Assembly: GCA_029936675.1 (NCBI GenBank)
Contig: JAPYSB010000001.1
Location: 259,323-323,322, forward strand
Direction of reading: 5' to 3'
Origin: Dehalococcoidia bacterium
GTDB taxonomy: Bacteria > Chloroflexota > Dehalococcoidia > Lucifugimonadales > UBA826
DNA length: 64,000 bases
Part shown: one piece after another, positions 1-8,913 of the stretch
How positions within the stretch are numbered: the stretch's first letter is position 1
How the letters are laid out: each line of letters opens with the position of its first letter
Program-made: the position numbers and the translations under genes
The notes under the pieces: generated by a model
What the model was told of the DNA's origin: nothing
Database searches by the model: none
Seen by the model: only the letters and a program-made list of their open reading frames with translations

Positions 1-953
1 ATAGCAAAATCCCCGCCTGGGGCTGTTCTTTGGTTAGCCACAAAATCAGGGGCTTCCCCAGGTCCGCAAAACCCTAGGCTTTCCAAAGTAGCCAGTACAG
101 TATAAGTAAAAGAGTCATAAATCATCGCGAGATCAATATCATCGTGAGTAACACCCGACCTTTCTAATGCTAGTGGTCCAGTGTTTTTTGCCACCGTACG
201 GGTGAGATCCGGCATCTGGCTGATCAGGTTGTGGTCATGCGACTCTGCTGCACCCAAAACCCATACAGGCTTCTTCTTGGCATCGCGAGCCCGCTCAGCT
301 GATGTGATCACATATGCCCCTCCGGCGTCTGTCACTAAACAACAATCCAAAAGATGGAATGGCCAAGATATCCATCGTGAATTATGGTAATCATCAAAAG
401 ACATATCATCTTGCATATAAGCCTTTGGGTTTAACTGGGCCCACTTACGGGTAGCCACTGCAACTTCTGCCATGGCCTGACGGGTTTTATCTTCCCCATA
501 CTCATGCATGTATCTCCTGGCAGCCATAGCATAATTGATGGGTGCTCCCAGAAATCCGTATGGTGTTTCAAACTGTGAACCAGGATCAGCAGCGTCACCA
601 CCTGGGCGACTCCTTCTACTTCGACCTGCCTCACCGTGGGTAACGAGTGCCACATCGCAATATCCAGCATTAATGGCAGCCATAGCATGCGCAATATGAA
701 TTATAAATGACGAGCCCCCAACAGCGGTGGTATCTGTAAAACTCGGCTCAATACCCAAATATTCAGCCAAATTCAACGTAGATGTACCAGCAGTAAAAAG
801 GCCGTTCACATCTTTCATAGACATGCCTGCGTCTTCCAAAGCGTTGTACGCTGCCTCAGCATGGTGAGTTAGATTCGATTTATCGGGAACTTTCCCAATT
901 TCATCGGACTCATCCACTCCGACTATAGCAACAGTCTTTCTTAAATCGGTCAT
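1..953 (-). CDS. SCP-2/lipid-transfer-type thiolase, C-terminus beyond window
   Basis: The minus-strand frame stays open from an ATG at 953 to the window edge, giving about 317 residues without a stop, so the 3' end is missing. The start follows a GGGAGG ribosome binding site. The protein begins with a VAIVGVDESDEIGK segment and carries the DCCLVTDAGGAYV stretch typical of the SCP-2/lipid-transfer branch of thiolases. Members of this branch act on acyl-CoA chains and often work with a small DUF35 OB-fold partner, which would lie outside the window. The substrate cannot be told from the sequence. The thiolase-fold assignment is firm; whether it is a true thiolase or a non-catalytic homologue is open. 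Confidence 0.85.
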   Translation of the reverse strand, partial: MTDLRKTVAIVGVDESDEIGKVPDKSNLTHHAEAAYNALEDAGMSMKDVNGLFTAGTSTLNLAEYLGIEPSFTDTTAVGGSSFIIHIAHAMAAINAGYCDVALVTHGEAGRSRRSRPGGDAADPGSQFETPYGFLGAPINYAMAARRYMHEYGEDKTRQAMAEVAVATRKWAQLNPKAYMQDDMSFDDYHNSRWISWPFHLLDCCLVTDAGGAYVITSAERARDAKKKPVWVLGAAESHDHNLISQMPDLTRTVAKNTGPLALERSGVTHDDIDLAMIYDSFTYTVLATLESLGFCGPGEAPDFVANQRTAPGGDFA

Positions 954-1082
954 TAATTTCGTACCTCCCTAATTAGATACAATTTAGCGAACGGTACTTA
1001 GCAATCAAATAGCTGATTTGCAAAGTCCACGGGGAAGAATACATGTAATTCCCTATATACACAAACTCACCAAAAACCAAAA

Positions 1083-2249
1083 TTACCAATTAGTGAAAGA
1101 CCCATCATTTCTCCTGAGTTGTGGCGGCCATCCTGTAGGATCTACTATGCGATCCAAAGCTAATTCTTCGTTGAAGTCCACACCCATACCCGGCTCATCA
1201 GGGCACCAGGCGTAGCCGTTTTCCCATTCAATTTGTTTCGGAAACAAATCAGTCGCATAAGAGCCAGGTCTCCTAGGCATTTCTTGTACGCCTACGTTGG
1301 TTGAGGCCATGCATAAAGCAACACAAGCCGCTGCACTCACGGGTCCCAGGGGATTATGAGGCACAATGTCAATGTAGTGTGTTTCAGCCCAGTGAGTTAT
1401 CTTGAGGGCTTCAGTTATGCCGCCGACGATGCACAGGTCTATCCGAGCATAATTTATCAACTCCTCCTCAATCACTTCCATGAATGGCCATTTAGTGGCC
1501 CATTGCTCTCCAGCAGCGATCGGTAAAGATGTATGTCGTGCCAAAGTCCGATAGCTAGATGGGTTTTCTGACCTCAAAGGGTCTTCTATGAAAAATGGCC
1601 TATAAGGCTCCACTGCTTTGCAAAATGCAACTGCATGGGCTGTATCCAATCTAGTGTGGACGTCAAAACATATCTGTATTTCAGGGCCAACCGCCTCCCT
1701 TATCGTAGCGATTTGTTGTTCAGCTATGCGTATCGAATCCACCGGTTCCAAAGTATTTAAATTGTCTACATAAACAGCTGACGGTCCGGTCTCAGGTTGG
1801 TGCCAACGTACAAATTTCCACCCAGCATCAATGTGCCTTTTGCAGTTTTCCAATAACTCTGACATTGTGTCACCTTGAGTATGTGGATAGCAGATCACTT
1901 TATCCCTCACGGGGCCTCCAAGCAGTTTGTACAATGGCATATCAAGAGCCTTGGCCTTGATGTCCCACAATCCAATATCAATCGCACTTATTGCACACGA
2001 ATATACTTTATCGGCAGGAAAAAATCCTCCACGAAACATTTGTTGCCACATCTTTTCGGTACTGAACGGATCTTCCCCTATGACCACTTGAGATAGATGC
2101 TCAATGGCCTTACCAATCGCCCCTCCCCAATTTCGTATGCCAACTTCTCCAAGACCATAAATCCCAGAGTCTGTCTCAACTTTTACTATGTAATACACCC
2201 TGCCGTCTTCATCAGCTATGGGGAAACTTTTTATCTTAGTCACCTTCAT
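1083..2249 (-). CDS. Mandelate racemase/muconate lactonizing enzyme family protein (sugar-acid dehydratase-like)
   Basis: This 388-residue protein has the enolase-superfamily layout: an N-terminal capping domain (about 1-125) and a TIM barrel. The barrel carries FDVHTR (D196, H198), FIEDP (E222), AGEQ (E248) and VPHNPLGP (H298). These match the metal ligands and acid/base residues of the mannonate/galactonate dehydratase branch, which removes water from aldonic acids after abstracting the alpha proton. Length is normal. It lies downstream of nothing on its own strand and is divergent from the gene at 2398. The exact sugar acid is not predictable. Expansion of this family is known in SAR202 bacteria, which is part of the taxonomic inference. 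Confidence 0.88.
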   Translation of the reverse strand: MKVTKIKSFPIADEDGRVYYIVKVETDSGIYGLGEVGIRNWGGAIGKAIEHLSQVVIGEDPFSTEKMWQQMFRGGFFPADKVYSCAISAIDIGLWDIKAKALDMPLYKLLGGPVRDKVICYPHTQGDTMSELLENCKRHIDAGWKFVRWHQPETGPSAVYVDNLNTLEPVDSIRIAEQQIATIREAVGPEIQICFDVHTRLDTAHAVAFCKAVEPYRPFFIEDPLRSENPSSYRTLARHTSLPIAAGEQWATKWPFMEVIEEELINYARIDLCIVGGITEALKITHWAETHYIDIVPHNPLGPVSAAACVALCMASTNVGVQEMPRRPGSYATDLFPKQIEWENGYAWCPDEPGMGVDFNEELALDRIVDPTGWPPQLRRNDGSFTNW

Positions 2250-2397
2250 TTAATTACCTCACAGATTCCAATAATAGATTCCAATAACTGTTCCAAGTTT
2301 TCCATATTCTAGAGAAACATAGCGAGTACGATATAACAGGGCAAAATTTGGGTCAATTGCATGTAGATATTTGTCAAAACAATGCTAGTATTTTTAG

Positions 2398-2739
2398 ATG
2401 ATCTCGATATCAGAAAGAAAATTCCAATCAGCCCTCGACATGGCTGTGGCCGGTCTGCCCGGTGAGTTGAAAACGTGTCTTAAGGAAATAGATATTATTG
2501 TTTCCGAAATAGCCGAAAAATCTGATCTTCTAGGTACCAACCTTGAAGAAGAGCTAGATCTGCTGAGCCTTCACGAGGCCGTTCCAATATCCAATGCCTA
2601 CCACAATGACATGAATTTGAGGGGCCAGCTAACTCTATTTAAAAAGGCTCTAGAGAAAATTTGCGAGGAAGAGTCCGAACTCGTACATCAATTAACAATC
2701 ATCCTGGAAGAAGAATTAAGCTATCACCCCACTCCTTAG
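2398..2739 (+). CDS. Zincin-like (DUF1025/Zincin_1) protein lacking the HExxH zinc motif
   Basis: A 113-residue acidic protein. Its N-terminal FQSALDMAVAGLP, the GLYEGVP-like segment LSLHEAVPIS and the LTLFKKALEKIC segment follow the pattern of the small minimal-MMP zincin family. At the place where the family has TVLHEVAHHFG this protein reads TIILEEELSYH, so both zinc histidines of HExxH appear replaced by leucine. The protein also stops soon after. If the alignment is right it cannot bind zinc in the usual way and is not an active protease. It is divergent from the dehydratase gene and convergent with selB. The family call is from memory of the pattern and is moderate. Confidence 0.6.
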   Translation: MISISERKFQSALDMAVAGLPGELKTCLKEIDIIVSEIAEKSDLLGTNLEEELDLLSLHEAVPISNAYHNDMNLRGQLTLFKKALEKICEEESELVHQLTIILEEELSYHPTP

Positions 2740-2779
2740 TGAGTCACTGTTTAAGAACCCCACCTCCCACAATCCGACT

Positions 2780-4639
2780 TCATTCTCTCAAAATTCTAGC
2801 GTCGCCGACCCGTCTAGTAATTTGTTGCTGGTCCAGGTAATCCATAAACCCCAAAGCATATTTTCTGCTTGTCTGAAAAAGATCTCGAAAATCACCGACC
2901 GTGATTTCCCCATTCCTTGATATGTAGGAACGAACCCCATCCAACATCTCTTTAAACGCCTCAGATGAGAAAACTATTCCATCACTAACTCTAACCAATC
3001 GTCCCTTATCAATCAGGAAATTCAGAACATCATCATCTACTTCTAAATCCGTTCTCGGCGAAAATTTGCCTTTAGATATATTTTCCATGTAAGTCTCTGA
3101 AATTCGCTTCTGTTCTTCCGTCAAGTGTGATTCGTGGTCTGTAAGGGCGATTAGAGAGGTAAAATCTCTCAACACCTTGATTTTTTCCAAAACATTCACA
3201 ACAGCATTAAAACTTTCTGGAGACAAAGTCAGTTTGTTCCTTAATTCTTCTCTGGGCATACCTTGCCTTAGAGGAAACTGTGTATGAAACAAATTAAGGC
3301 TCCTCTTAGTCAAATCACAGATATCTTCCCACCGTTTATTGGTGAAAAAATATGATTTCTCAATACTGGGAGATGTAGACATTAGAGCTTTCTCTGCTAT
3401 CAATATTTCTATGGTAGGAATTATCTCTTCTTCCTGCATTGTCGAGGATGAAAGCAGTGAACCTAAAGTAGATGGGACAGCAGATTCAATAATATTAAGG
3501 ATAATTTCAGAGGGGGTGCCGGATTCTAAGGATTCGAGTTTTTGCAAGGTGGGAAAGTGTCTTCTCCTATGTCGTTTCGCTCGGGTATCGACAATACTAC
3601 CGCCACCAAGTGTAGTCATATTTGATCGAATAATGTAATGATCACCTCTGAGTACTGGTAATAACTTCTCAGGCTTAAGTTGTGCCCATGTACTGTTACC
3701 AGGTTGTACTTCTCCTTCCTCCAGCAACCTCAAACGGGCTACAACTTCTGAGCTTCCTGTATGCAGGGTAACGAACATGTTGTGGCGCAGTGGATTAGGC
3801 GCATCCTCAACAACATTAAGTCGAACATCAAAAGCCTCAGAGAGATCTATGCAATTTGGGAAACTCAAAACGTCCCCTCTGGCAATTTGTGCAGATTCTA
3901 TTCCTGATAGGTTCGCAGCGACTCGTGTGCCGGGGCCAAAGCTGGCTTCAGATTTACCATGGGACTGAAGACCTCTTATACGAGCCTTTAACCCAACGGG
4001 AATTATTTCTACTTCTTGGCCTACCGACAAATACCCGTCGATTAAAGTTCCGGTTACTACAGTGCCAAACCCACTAATCGAGAAAGCTCTATCAATAGGT
4101 AGTCTAGGTCTATTAAAGTCCTTTTTAGCAGTAGTTTTATCCAAGGCGGAATCTATAGAATCCATAAGATTGGAGATACCTGAACCGGTAGTTGCCGAAA
4201 CAGATATTGTTTCAACCCCTTCCAATGTCGTGCCAGTCAACAATTCTTCTACCTCAGCATAGACCAGTTCCAGCCAATCTTCATCAACCAAATCTTCCTT
4301 AGTTACAACTACCACCCCATTAGTGACGCCCAACAAATCTAGAATTGCGAGATGTTCTCTAGTTTGTGGCATTACCGATTCATCTGCTGCTACAACCAGG
4401 AGAGCCATGTCAATACCACCAACCCCTGCCAACATGTTACTGACAAATTTTTCATGGCCTGGAACATCAACTATACTAACCTCTCGTCCGGAAGGAAGTG
4501 TGATCCAAGCAAAGCCAATATCAATGGTCATGCCGCGGTCTTTCTCCTCTTGAAATCTGTCAGGATCGATACCTGTCAGACGTTCAACAAGTGTAGATTT
4601 TCCATGATCAACATGACCAGCAGTACCTATAACATACAC
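2780..4639 (-). CDS. selB: Selenocysteine-specific translation elongation factor SelB
   Basis: A 619-residue translational GTPase. It delivers Sec-tRNA to the ribosome at UGA codons that carry a SECIS element. G1 is GHVDHGKS (8-15), G3 is DVPGH (58-62) and G4 is TKED (113-116). Beta-barrel domains follow, then a long C-terminal set of winged helices (from about 360), which in SelB binds the SECIS RNA. The MYVIGTAGHVDHGK start and full length are typical of bacterial SelB rather than EF-Tu. No selA, selD or tRNA-Sec gene is seen nearby, so it stands alone here. The divergent neighbour is an acetyl-CoA acetyltransferase. Confidence 0.95.
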   Translation of the reverse strand: MYVIGTAGHVDHGKSTLVERLTGIDPDRFQEEKDRGMTIDIGFAWITLPSGREVSIVDVPGHEKFVSNMLAGVGGIDMALLVVAADESVMPQTREHLAILDLLGVTNGVVVVTKEDLVDEDWLELVYAEVEELLTGTTLEGVETISVSATTGSGISNLMDSIDSALDKTTAKKDFNRPRLPIDRAFSISGFGTVVTGTLIDGYLSVGQEVEIIPVGLKARIRGLQSHGKSEASFGPGTRVAANLSGIESAQIARGDVLSFPNCIDLSEAFDVRLNVVEDAPNPLRHNMFVTLHTGSSEVVARLRLLEEGEVQPGNSTWAQLKPEKLLPVLRGDHYIIRSNMTTLGGGSIVDTRAKRHRRRHFPTLQKLESLESGTPSEIILNIIESAVPSTLGSLLSSSTMQEEEIIPTIEILIAEKALMSTSPSIEKSYFFTNKRWEDICDLTKRSLNLFHTQFPLRQGMPREELRNKLTLSPESFNAVVNVLEKIKVLRDFTSLIALTDHESHLTEEQKRISETYMENISKGKFSPRTDLEVDDDVLNFLIDKGRLVRVSDGIVFSSEAFKEMLDGVRSYISRNGEITVGDFRDLFQTSRKYALGFMDYLDQQQITRRVGDARILRE

Positions 4640-4780
4640 AAGAAGTCCTCAATTTACTATCAAATACAATACATGAATATTACAATAGAATCGTATATAT
4701 AAATGATGCTAAATTGATACAGGCATTCGGCTCTGCTAAGGTAGGCTTTGATATGTATTTAAGAAGTGGGAGGAACAATC

Positions 4781-5968
4781 ATGAATGATGCGGTCATCGT
4801 TTCTGGAGCAAGAACTCCAGTTGGTAGATTCGGAGGAGCTTTCAAAGATGTTGGGGCAACAGATCTAGGATCCTTTGCAATCAAGGCTGCCCTTGAGAGA
4901 GCAGGCATATCTCCTGATATGGTGGATGAAGTCGTATTGGGAAACGCAATCCAAGCCGCTGAGGCCGGCTATGCTGCCCGCTTAGCTTCCTTAAAAGCAG
5001 GTATTCCTCATGATACACCCACTATTGCAATTAATAGGCAATGCTCATCTGGACTCGAAGCAATAAACATGGCAGCACAACTAGTGCGAACGGGGGAGGC
5101 GGACATTATCGTAGCCGGTGGGATAGAAAACATGAGCCAGGTGCCTTACTTTATAGATTACAAAGCACGGTTCGACGGTTTAAGAATGGGAAATTCTCAA
5201 CTAGTAGATGGGCTTACTGAAGGGTTAGGATGTCCAGTGAATCGATATCACATGGGTGTCACAGCCGAAAACGTCGCAGAGCGATTTTCCGTGTCTCGCC
5301 ACGACCAGGATGAACTTGCTGTTATAAGCCACCAGCGTGCAAGCACCGCCATATCTCAAGGAAGATTCACTAATCAGATAACTACTGTATCCGTGCCTCA
5401 GAGAAAAGGAGACCCCGTAGTTGTAATGGAAGATGAGGGTCCTAGGGCAGATACAACCATAGAAGGTTTATCTAATTTGAGGCCTGTTTTCAAAAAAGAT
5501 GGCACAGTCACCGCAGGTAATGCTTCTAGCATAAATGACGGGTCTGCCGCTGTAGTAATGATGTCAGCTCAAAAAGCCGCAGATTTAGGGGTAAAACCAA
5601 GGATGAAATGGCACACCAGGGGAATTGCCGGCGTAGAACCGGCAGTGATGGGTATCGGACCCGTCCCTGCCGTCCAAAAAGCGATGGATAAATCAGGCAT
5701 GGGAATAAATGACATTGATGTGATTGAACTTAATGAGGCCTTTGCATCTCAAGCTCTCTACTGCATCCGGGAATTAAACCTGGACATAGAAAAAACCAAT
5801 GTGAATGGCAGTGGAATTAGCCTGGGACACCCAGTTGGGGCCACTGGTGCCATCATGACGGTAAAACTAATGGAAGAAATGGAAAGATCCGACTCCAACA
5901 CCGGCCTTGTGACAATGTGTGTCGGAGGTGGTCAAGGAGTGGCCACTATTTTTGAAAGATTGAATTAG
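4781..5968 (+). CDS. Acetyl-CoA C-acetyltransferase (thiolase)
   Basis: A classic thiolase of 395 residues. It condenses or cleaves acyl-CoA in beta-oxidation or acetoacetyl-CoA metabolism. The nucleophile is C88 in NRQCSSG, the base is H350 in GHPVGATGA and the second cysteine is C380 in CVGGGQG; NEAFASQ is also present. I start at the ATG at 4781 because GGGAGG lies 7-12 bases upstream; an in-frame GTG at 4766 would place that site inside the gene. A NifU-like gene follows after 15 bases and is probably cotranscribed. Whether it is degradative (FadA-like) or biosynthetic (PhaA/AtoB-like) is unclear. Confidence 0.93.
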   Translation: MNDAVIVSGARTPVGRFGGAFKDVGATDLGSFAIKAALERAGISPDMVDEVVLGNAIQAAEAGYAARLASLKAGIPHDTPTIAINRQCSSGLEAINMAAQLVRTGEADIIVAGGIENMSQVPYFIDYKARFDGLRMGNSQLVDGLTEGLGCPVNRYHMGVTAENVAERFSVSRHDQDELAVISHQRASTAISQGRFTNQITTVSVPQRKGDPVVVMEDEGPRADTTIEGLSNLRPVFKKDGTVTAGNASSINDGSAAVVMMSAQKAADLGVKPRMKWHTRGIAGVEPAVMGIGPVPAVQKAMDKSGMGINDIDVIELNEAFASQALYCIRELNLDIEKTNVNGSGISLGHPVGATGAIMTVKLMEEMERSDSNTGLVTMCVGGGQGVATIFERLN

Positions 5969-5983
5969 AGGAGGATTTATTTG

Positions 5984-6229
5984 ATGCCGATAAACACGGA
6001 TGATCCTGGCGTAAAGACAGTTTTAGATAACATGGAGACTATCGTCGCTTCCGAAGGAGGGTCTCTAGATTTAATATCATTTAGTGAAAATCAACTTACA
6101 GTCAAATATAACAAGGGTACGAATGAGGAATGTCCGGAATGCGTACCGGATCACGATATGGTCAAAATGATGATCGAAAACTCTCTCACCATTTATGCTC
6201 CTCATATATCTCTTACGGATTTGGTATAG
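5984..6229 (+). CDS. NifU-like iron-sulfur scaffold domain protein
   Basis: An 81-residue protein matching the C-terminal NifU/Nfu domain: an N-terminal helix (VKTVLDNMETIVASEGG), a beta strand region and a CPEC motif followed by MVKMMIENSL. In Nfu proteins the CxxC cysteines of two subunits hold a 4Fe-4S cluster for transfer to target proteins. The ATG at 5984 has a GAGGAGG site upstream; an overlapping TTG at 5981 is less likely. The gene is closely spaced behind the thiolase and ends 4 bases from the convergent threonine synthase gene, with no obvious terminator between. No other Fe-S assembly genes are in the window. Confidence 0.8.
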   Translation: MPINTDDPGVKTVLDNMETIVASEGGSLDLISFSENQLTVKYNKGTNEECPECVPDHDMVKMMIENSLTIYAPHISLTDLV

Positions 6230-6233
6230 GGTT

Positions 6234-7403
6234 TTAAGGCAACATATCCAAATATTTCAACCCTGACCCTGTATTTAATAAAAGGGTTTTTTCAGATGGG
6301 TCGATGGAACCATTCCCTATCAATTTTTTCGCTCCGCATGCAGTAGCAGCTCCCTCGGGGCAGACAAAAAAACCTTCAAGTTTACCGACAAGATTAGTCA
6401 TCTCAGTCATTTCATCATCTGAGACTGTGATAGCCGATCCTCCACTATCCCTGATTGCCTTTAAAATAAGGTAATCCCCTATAGCACTTGGCACCCTTAT
6501 ACCCGCTGCTAGAGTATTAGCGTTTTCCCAAGGCTGTGCAAACTCCTCCCCATTCTCAAATGCCCTAACTATTGGGGCACAATTTTCAGCCTGCACAGCA
6601 AACATTTTTGGTCGTTTCGACGAGATCCATTCCAATTCCTCCATTTCTTGAAAAGCCTTCCACATTCCAACGATGCCTGTTCCCCCTCCTGTAGGGTAAA
6701 TAATGTTATCTGGTAGTTCCCACCCCAACTGTTCAGCAATTTCATATCCCATAGTTTTCTTTCCTTCCACTCTGTAAGGTTCCTGTAGTGTGGAAACATC
6801 AAACAGGCCAATTTCTGCGGCTTTTTCTCTTGAAATAACACCAGCATCACTTATCAAACCATCGATTAAAAATAAATTGCCGCCTGAAACAGAAACTTCT
6901 TTTTGGTTTGCTTTAGGAGCATCTTGTGGCATAAACACAAAAGCCTCCATCCCCGCCCTTGCAGCATATGAAGCCATTGCGCCAGCAGCATTTCCCGCTG
7001 ATGGCATTGTTAATTTTCTTAACCCTAATTCTTTAGCTTTAGAAACAGCAGCTGACAATCCTCTTGCTTTAAATGAAGCTGTCGGATTTAGTCCTTCATC
7101 CTTCAGCATTAGTGATCTGGATCCCAATTCTGACCCCAATTTTCTTGTTTCAAAAATCGGAGTGAATCCTTCCCCTAAAGTCACAATATTAGATTCGTCA
7201 CGTATTGGCAACATCTCAAAATATCTCCACATATTAGGAGCTCTTGCAGAAAGGGTCTCTTTAGTAAAATATTTGGAAGCCTCCTTTATGTCGTATCTTG
7301 GATAAAGCACTTTCCCGCATTTCTCACAAAGCCTCCTAGGTTGATCGGCCGAGAATATTGCACTGCAATATGTACATTCTAAATTTTTAAGGTAGCTGCG
7401 CAT
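6234..7403 (-). CDS. thrC: Threonine synthase
   Basis: A 389-residue PLP enzyme of fold type II. It converts O-phospho-L-homoserine to threonine, the last step of the pathway. It has an N-terminal cysteine cluster (C10, C13, C26, C29) resembling a zinc ribbon. This is followed by ASFKARG with the PLP lysine K112, the phosphate loop SAGNAAGAMASYAARAG and the YPTGGGTGIVGMW segment. These features fit the class of threonine synthases found in archaea and Chloroflexota. Length is normal. It stands alone on the minus strand, between the NifU-like gene and the divergent flavoprotein gene. A related PLP lyase is possible but less likely. Confidence 0.88.
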   Translation of the reverse strand: MRSYLKNLECTYCSAIFSADQPRRLCEKCGKVLYPRYDIKEASKYFTKETLSARAPNMWRYFEMLPIRDESNIVTLGEGFTPIFETRKLGSELGSRSLMLKDEGLNPTASFKARGLSAAVSKAKELGLRKLTMPSAGNAAGAMASYAARAGMEAFVFMPQDAPKANQKEVSVSGGNLFLIDGLISDAGVISREKAAEIGLFDVSTLQEPYRVEGKKTMGYEIAEQLGWELPDNIIYPTGGGTGIVGMWKAFQEMEELEWISSKRPKMFAVQAENCAPIVRAFENGEEFAQPWENANTLAAGIRVPSAIGDYLILKAIRDSGGSAITVSDDEMTEMTNLVGKLEGFFVCPEGAATACGAKKLIGNGSIDPSEKTLLLNTGSGLKYLDMLP

Positions 7404-7545
7404 TTTTGATAACCTCTTGGAAACAATTCATGTTCAATTCACTTAATAACAAGACGAAAGTATGATACAACGATGAAGGAAACCGGTGAACCATTCAAAA
7501 GATATCGATATGTAGAATATTTCAGGTTTCTAGGAGACTCGAAAA

Positions 7546-8508
7546 ATGGCTGATTACGACGTAATAATAATTGGCGGAGGCACTGCTGGATTTAGTGCAG
7601 GAATGTATTCATCTAGATTAGGTATGAAAACGTTATTGGTTGAAAGGTTAATTCCTGGTGGGCAAATCATTAATGTGGAGCGAATAGAGGATTACCCTGG
7701 ATTACCTGATGGAGTAAGCGGAGCCGAATTTTCGAGTAAAATTCAAGAACAGGCCATTGCCTCAGGGACTGAATTTGCCATGTCTGAAGTAACTGGGATT
7801 AGGAAATCCGGGCAGGAATGGATCGTAAAAACCTATGAAGGGGACAAATCCTCAAAATCAATAATAGTAGCGGGTGGATCAACACTAAATAAACTAAACG
7901 TGCCTGGTGAAAGCGAGCTTGCCGGGGCTGGTGTCTCATACTGTGCCACATGTGACGGAGCATTTTTTATTGATCAAAAGGTGTGCGTGGTTGGTGGGGG
8001 GGATTCAGCCCTGCAGGAGGCCATAACACTGACAGAGTTTGCTTCAAAGATAGATGTGTTTTGCCGATCTAGCTCTCTTCACGCCCAGCAGACGCTGCAA
8101 GATAGAATTACGGATCATGAGAAAATACAGGTTCATCTAAACGTTGAAGTACAAGAAATACACGGAGACGGTATGGTTGAAGGAATTTCTCTACTGAAAA
8201 CCCTCTCAGGCGAATCCACAAGAGTGAATATTGACGGAGTTTTTATATTCGTTGGGCTCGCTCCCAACACAGACTATCTCCAAAATATTCTGGAAACTGA
8301 TGAAAATGGGCATATTAAGACCGATATAAATCTTCAGACATCTGAAAAGGGGATTTTTGCAGCAGGAGACATAAGAGCTAACTCTTCTTCCCAGCTGATA
8401 AGCTCTGCCGGTGATGGAGCGACAGCGGCCGTAAACTCCAAAAAGTATATCTCGAAGGAGAGAAAAACTAATTCCAATGGACCAAACATTTCAGGAATCA
8501 CTATCTAA
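7546..8508 (+). CDS. trxB: Thioredoxin reductase-like NAD(P)H:disulfide flavoprotein
   Basis: A 320-residue FAD protein of the low-molecular-weight thioredoxin reductase family, which passes electrons from NADPH to thioredoxin. It has the FAD-binding GGGTAG near residues 10-15, the redox pair C133-C136 in CATCDG, a second nucleotide motif VVGGGDSALQEA near 149 and a C-terminal AAGDIR motif. Spacing of these elements is standard. The ATG at 7546 follows AGGAGA. crcB begins 33 bases downstream and may share the transcript. No thioredoxin gene is adjacent. Confidence 0.9.
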   Translation: MADYDVIIIGGGTAGFSAGMYSSRLGMKTLLVERLIPGGQIINVERIEDYPGLPDGVSGAEFSSKIQEQAIASGTEFAMSEVTGIRKSGQEWIVKTYEGDKSSKSIIVAGGSTLNKLNVPGESELAGAGVSYCATCDGAFFIDQKVCVVGGGDSALQEAITLTEFASKIDVFCRSSSLHAQQTLQDRITDHEKIQVHLNVEVQEIHGDGMVEGISLLKTLSGESTRVNIDGVFIFVGLAPNTDYLQNILETDENGHIKTDINLQTSEKGIFAAGDIRANSSSQLISSAGDGATAAVNSKKYISKERKTNSNGPNISGITI

Positions 8509-8541
8509 ACCCAGTCTCCCTGACGGTAAGACAGGTTTCGT

Positions 8542-8913
8542 ATGAACTGGCTCCTAGTGATAATAGGAGGGAGTGTTGGTGCTGCCTGCCGGTACGGAGC
8601 GGATCGTCTAGCGAATACCTACCTAGGATCCAGTCTAACAGGAACTGTTTCGGTCAACATTTTAGGGTCTTTAGTACTAGGTTTTCTGGTCGGCTACGCG
8701 TTAGGTAAACCTAACTGGAATCAAGATTATTCATTGTTACTAGGGGTTGGGTTTTGTGGCTCGTTCACCACCTTTTCGGCTGTTACTGTTTCTGGTATAC
8801 AACTCATTTCTGATGGTAATTATGGTAAAGCTATAACTTATTTAACATTTAGTGTAGTCGCCGGGTTGTTGGCAGCATTCTTAGGGATATGGATTGCAAA
8901 ACAAACTATTTAG
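8542..8913 (+). CDS. crcB: Fluoride channel CrcB/Fluc
   Basis: A 123-residue protein with four predicted membrane helices. It has the conserved GGSVGAACRYG start, the VNILGSLVLGFL helix with its asparagine and the GFCGSFTTFSA motif that lines the fluoride pore. Fluc proteins work as antiparallel dimers that export fluoride from the cytoplasm. Only one copy is present, consistent with a dual-topology homodimer. It follows the trxB-like gene closely. Its stop overlaps by 4 bases the 3' end of the convergent DUF4129 gene. I found no fluoride riboswitch-like sequence upstream. Confidence 0.92.
   Translation: MNWLLVIIGGSVGAACRYGADRLANTYLGSSLTGTVSVNILGSLVLGFLVGYALGKPNWNQDYSLLLGVGFCGSFTTFSAVTVSGIQLISDGNYGKAITYLTFSVVAGLLAAFLGIWIAKQTI

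Noticed and set aside
431..694. Minus-strand 87-residue open frame
   Set aside because: It lies within the partial thiolase gene in another frame and resembles no family.
2250..2397. Possible tRNA-Sec (selC) near selB
   Set aside because: No 90-base cloverleaf with a TCA anticodon can be drawn here or at 4640-4780.
4766..4780. Longer thiolase start at GTG 4766
   Set aside because: It would put the strong GGGAGG ribosome binding site inside the coding region.
8509..8541. Possible fluoride riboswitch before crcB
   Set aside because: The gap is 33 bases and lacks the conserved start and pseudoknot sequences of that riboswitch.
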